Assembly: GCA_033439265.1 (NCBI GenBank)
Contig: JAVTVX010000002.1
Location: forward strand, 816,001-880,000
Reading direction: 5' to 3'
DNA: 64,000 nucleotides
DNA from: Dillenia suffruticosa
Taxonomy: Eukaryota; Streptophyta; Magnoliopsida; Dilleniales; Dilleniaceae
Position 1 is the stretch's first letter. Every line of letters begins with the position of its first letter. The notes under the pieces are model-generated. The model saw only the letters and a program-made list of their open reading frames with translations. It searched no databases and was not told the origin of the DNA. This document shows, piece by piece, positions 61,920 through 64,000 of the stretch. The translations under genes were made by a program, and so were the position numbers.

Positions 61920-62385
61920 ACATGGGTTCCTCTCGCCACTCGCGACTCTCTCCCTCTCTCCCCACGCGGCTTTCTCTCTCGCTCCCTTGCTCGCGGCTCT
62001 CTCTCTCTATCTCCTCTGCCGCCGCTCGCGACGCTCCTCCCTCCCTCTCTCTCCTGCCTGCACCTCTCTCTCTCTCCCCCAACCGCCCGCGGCTCTCCTC
62101 TCTCCCTCACTCCCCTACCCGCGGCTCTTTCTCTCTCTCTTTCTCCTTCCCGCCGCCCGCTGCTGTCCTCCCCTCCACGGCAGTCCTCCCTCTCTCCCCC
62201 CTCGGCTCTCTCTCTCTCTCTCTCGCTCCCCCCGCGGCACTTCTCCCCCCTACGCAGCTCCCGCAACAGTCCTCCTTCCTTCCCTTCCCCCGCGACAGTC
62301 CCCCCCTCTGCGGCTCGCAGCCTCCCTCTCTCCCTCCCTCGCGGCAGTCCTCCCTCCCTCCCTCCCTCCCCTCGCAGCGGAATGC
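61920..62385. repeat. Pyrimidine-rich block upstream of UBA2C copy 2
   Basis: Shorter counterpart of 58285-58860, with the same C/T-only composition and opening inverted-repeat remnant. Length differs by about 110 bases from unit 1, the largest difference between the two units. Confidence 0.85.
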
Positions 62386-62430
62386 CGTGGGAGCGAAAGA
62401 AGCGTCGCTGACGGAGGATGTCGCGTCTTG

Positions 62431-62486
62431 AAGACACAAAACCTTGTGTCGCATCTTAGAGACACAAAACCTTGTGTCGCATCTTA
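62431..62486. repeat. 28-bp tandem hairpin repeats (unit 2 copy)
   Basis: Two units (62431-62458 and 62459-62486) with the GACACAA-AACC-TTGTGTC hairpin, matching 58909-58964. Confidence 0.85.
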
Positions 62487-62862
62487 GAGACACAACTCGC
62501 TATATTCTCTGTTATGGTGACATGACACTATATCGCGGTATCATCATTCTACACATGATAAATAAGAGTTATTTTTAGAATTATTTTACCTCAGAGTTCA
62601 TTTAAATTTTCTTTTTTTCGGTTTGCCCCCCTCCCCATATTAACCTTCATGCCTGCAACTCAATCCCCAAAAGTTACTACAAAATATCAAAAAAGAAATA
62701 CATTTGAACCCAAAAAAAATAAAAAGGCCCCGTAAAATATCTCAGGGTCGCTCCCGTCCCGGTTTTAAAGGCAAGCAGCAATTTCTTTCATTTCTCTACG
62801 CAAGTAAACAAACCCCTTTCTCTCCTCTCGAGCGCCCATTCCTCTTGCTCTCTCTCTTTCTC

Positions 62863-62882
62863 TAGGGTTAGGGTTAGGGTTT
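62863..62882 (+). promoter_or_regulatory. Telo-box array in the UBA2C copy 2 leader
   Basis: The same AGGGTTAGGGTTAGGGTTT array as before copy 1, about 65-85 bases upstream of the copy 2 start codon. Confidence 0.75.
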
Positions 62883-62947
62883 TTCTTAGATTTCTCCGCC
62901 CCTCTCTCTATCTGAAACCACTCTCGCCGGCTTCTTTCTCTCCATTA

Positions 62948-64000
62948 ATGGACCCAACCAAGAAGAGAAAGCTCGAGGAGAACGGCTCCACACTCCTCTC
63001 CACGGAAACCACGGACTCTTCATCCCAAGCCCTAACTCCTGAAGACGTTCGCAAAATCGTCGAACACTTCACGCATGACCAACTCCTCACCATCATCCAA
63101 AACGCCGCAATTCACAATCTCGATGTCCTCAACGCCGTCAGATCAATCGCTGATCGAGACCCTTCCCAGCGAAAGCTCTTCATTCGTGGCCTCGGTTGGG
63201 ACACCACCACTGATGGTCTCCGAAAGTTGTTTTCGACTTACGGTGAGCTTGAAGAAGCCGTCGTGATTCTCGACAAAGCCACCGGAAAATCCAAGGGTTA
63301 TGGATTCATCACTTTTAAGCATGTTGATGGGGCTTTGTTGGCCTTGAAGGAGCCGAGTAAGAAAATTGATGGCCGAATGACGGTTACCCAGTTAGCGTCT
63401 GCCGGAATTTCGGGTTCTGGGAATTCGGCGAATGCTGTGGACGTTAGTTTGAGGAAGATTTATGTGGCGAATGTGCCGCATGAAATGCCGGCGGATAGGT
63501 TGTTGAATCATTTTGCGGCGTATGGGGAAATTGAGGAAGGGCCTTTAGGGTTTGATAAGCAGACGGGGAAGTCGAGAGGGTTTGCTTTGTTTGTGTATAA
63601 GAGTGTGGAGGCTGCGAAGGCCTCTTTGGTTGATCCGGTGAAGAATATTGATGGACATCAGTTGGTTTGTAAATTAGCGATTGAAGGCAAGAAGGGGAAG
63701 CCCGGAGGGCCGCCCGGTGGAGACATGCCTGGGGGCGATGGCATTGGGATGCCGCCACCCAATTCCATTCCGGGTTCTGGATATGGCGGGCCGGGCGGGC
63801 CTGGTGGGCTTTCTGGGTATGGCGGCTTTGGTGGGCCAGGCGGGCAGCCTCCATTGGGTCATATGGGGCATCATTTGAGCTCAACTTTATCCTCTGTTGG
63901 GAGTCAGGCACCATCTTCTTTGGGTGTTACGGGAGGATATGGTTCTGGTCTTGTTGGTGCTTATGGCGGTTCACAGTATGGAGGGCCTGGTGGGGCTGGT
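62948..64000 (+). CDS. UBA2C: UBA2C-like RNA-binding protein, copy 2 (runs off window)
   Basis: The frame is open from the Met at 62948 to the last base: 351 codons, incomplete at the 3' end. Residues 1-272 match copy 1 with about 8 differences (A26S, D32E, V47L, N55I, V142G, M145T, A151S, I166V, copy 1 to copy 2). Here the family-conserved KIDGR is kept. Both RRMs are intact (RNP motifs at the same residues). After PPPN it continues into the native tail: [12 protein letters not shown], then Gly/Tyr/Phe/Ser-rich low-complexity sequence ([21 protein letters not shown]), as in Arabidopsis UBA2C (about 404 aa). This is the functional-looking copy. Its promoter is the duplicated one in unit 2. 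Confidence 0.92.
   Translation, partial: MDPTKKRKLEENGSTLLSTETTDSSSQALTPEDVRKIVEHFTHDQLLTIIQNAAIHNLDVLNAVRSIADRDPSQRKLFIRGLGWDTTTDGLRKLFSTYGELEEAVVILDKATGKSKGYGFITFKHVDGALLALKEPSKKIDGRMTVTQLASAGISGSGNSANAVDVSLRKIYVANVPHEMPADRLLNHFAAYGEIEEGPLGFDKQTGKSRGFALFVYKSVEAAKASLVDPVKNIDGHQLVCKLAIEGKKGKPGGPPGGDMPGGDGIGMPPPNSIPGSGYGGPGGPGGLSGYGGFGGPGGQPPLGHMGHHLSSTLSSVGSQAPSSLGVTGGYGSGLVGAYGGSQYGGPGGAG

Larger units (their letters stand above)
60233..63757. repeat. Tandem duplication unit 2 (about 3525 bp)
   Basis: It starts at the CCGAACGC junction inside UBA2C copy 1 and ends where copy 2 continues past the breakpoint (codon about 272, near 63757) into its own Gly-rich tail. Colinear with unit 1. Indels include deletions in the pyrimidine block and a short insertion near 60824-60850. 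Confidence 0.9.

Noticed and set aside
1-64000. Telomere or subtelomere location suggested by TAGGG repeats
   Set aside because: Only three repeats occur at each UBA2C leader, the normal form of a promoter telo-box; there is no long array.

Overview
The window is plant nuclear DNA. It has multi-exon genes with GT-AG introns, AT-rich intergenic DNA, many (GA/CT)n microsatellites, SINE- and MITE-like insertions, and proteins that match angiosperm families. The families and gene order point to a woody-type eudicot; the species cannot be named from the sequence alone. No rRNA, tRNA, CRISPR array or prokaryotic feature was seen.

Layout, left to right. 1-5.7 kb is intergenic, with a perfect 93-bp palindrome, a SINE-like remnant and two similar G-box segments. 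5.7-9.0 kb (minus) is a GT31 beta-1,3-galactosyltransferase in 7 exons, one intron being GC-AG. 9.0-15.9 kb is a scrambled old duplication: a broken, re-ordered copy of the next gene (10.65-13.35 kb, holding a SINE that its paralogue lacks), then a second copy of the galactosyltransferase 5' flank (13.36-14.8 kb). 16.06-30.3 kb (minus) is an IDM1/ROS4-type PHD-finger acetyltransferase, 1239 aa, with two probable 5' UTR introns. 33.0-38.5 kb (plus) is a two-domain DJ-1 protein, 438 aa, in 7 exons. 40.9-43.6 kb (plus) is a receptor-like cytoplasmic kinase, 383 aa, in 6 exons. 44.1-46.3 kb (minus) holds two decayed gene fragments, one ABCG transporter and one DUF627/DUF629 UCH-related. 47.6-51.0 kb (plus) is the organellar RNA-editing factor MORF8/RIP1, 451 aa. 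52.2-56.6 kb (minus) is a NUMOD3-motif basic coiled-coil protein. 56.6-64.0 kb is a recent tandem duplication (units of about 3.61 and 3.52 kb) containing two copies of the hnRNP-like gene UBA2C. The first copy has lost its Gly-rich tail and gained a short new one; the second runs off the window.

The functional genes fall in the same order as Arabidopsis At3g14960 (B3GALT13), At3g14980 (IDM1), At3g14990 (DJ1A), At3g15000 (MORF8) and At3g15010 (UBA2C), as I remember those loci. This is a conserved microsynteny block interrupted here by the kinase, pseudogene fragments and the NUMOD3 gene. The genes are not a pathway or operon. They serve Golgi glycosylation, active DNA demethylation, glyoxalase/stress protection, signalling, organellar RNA editing and nuclear RNA binding.

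The most unusual items are the chimeric UBA2C reading frame made by the tandem-duplication junction, the re-ordered IDM1 pseudo-copy with a datable SINE insertion, the 46-bp-arm perfect palindrome at 917-1009, a foldback element in a NUMOD3-gene intron, and two long pure-pyrimidine blocks with hairpin repeats upstream of the UBA2C copies. I found no convincing wholly new biological system.
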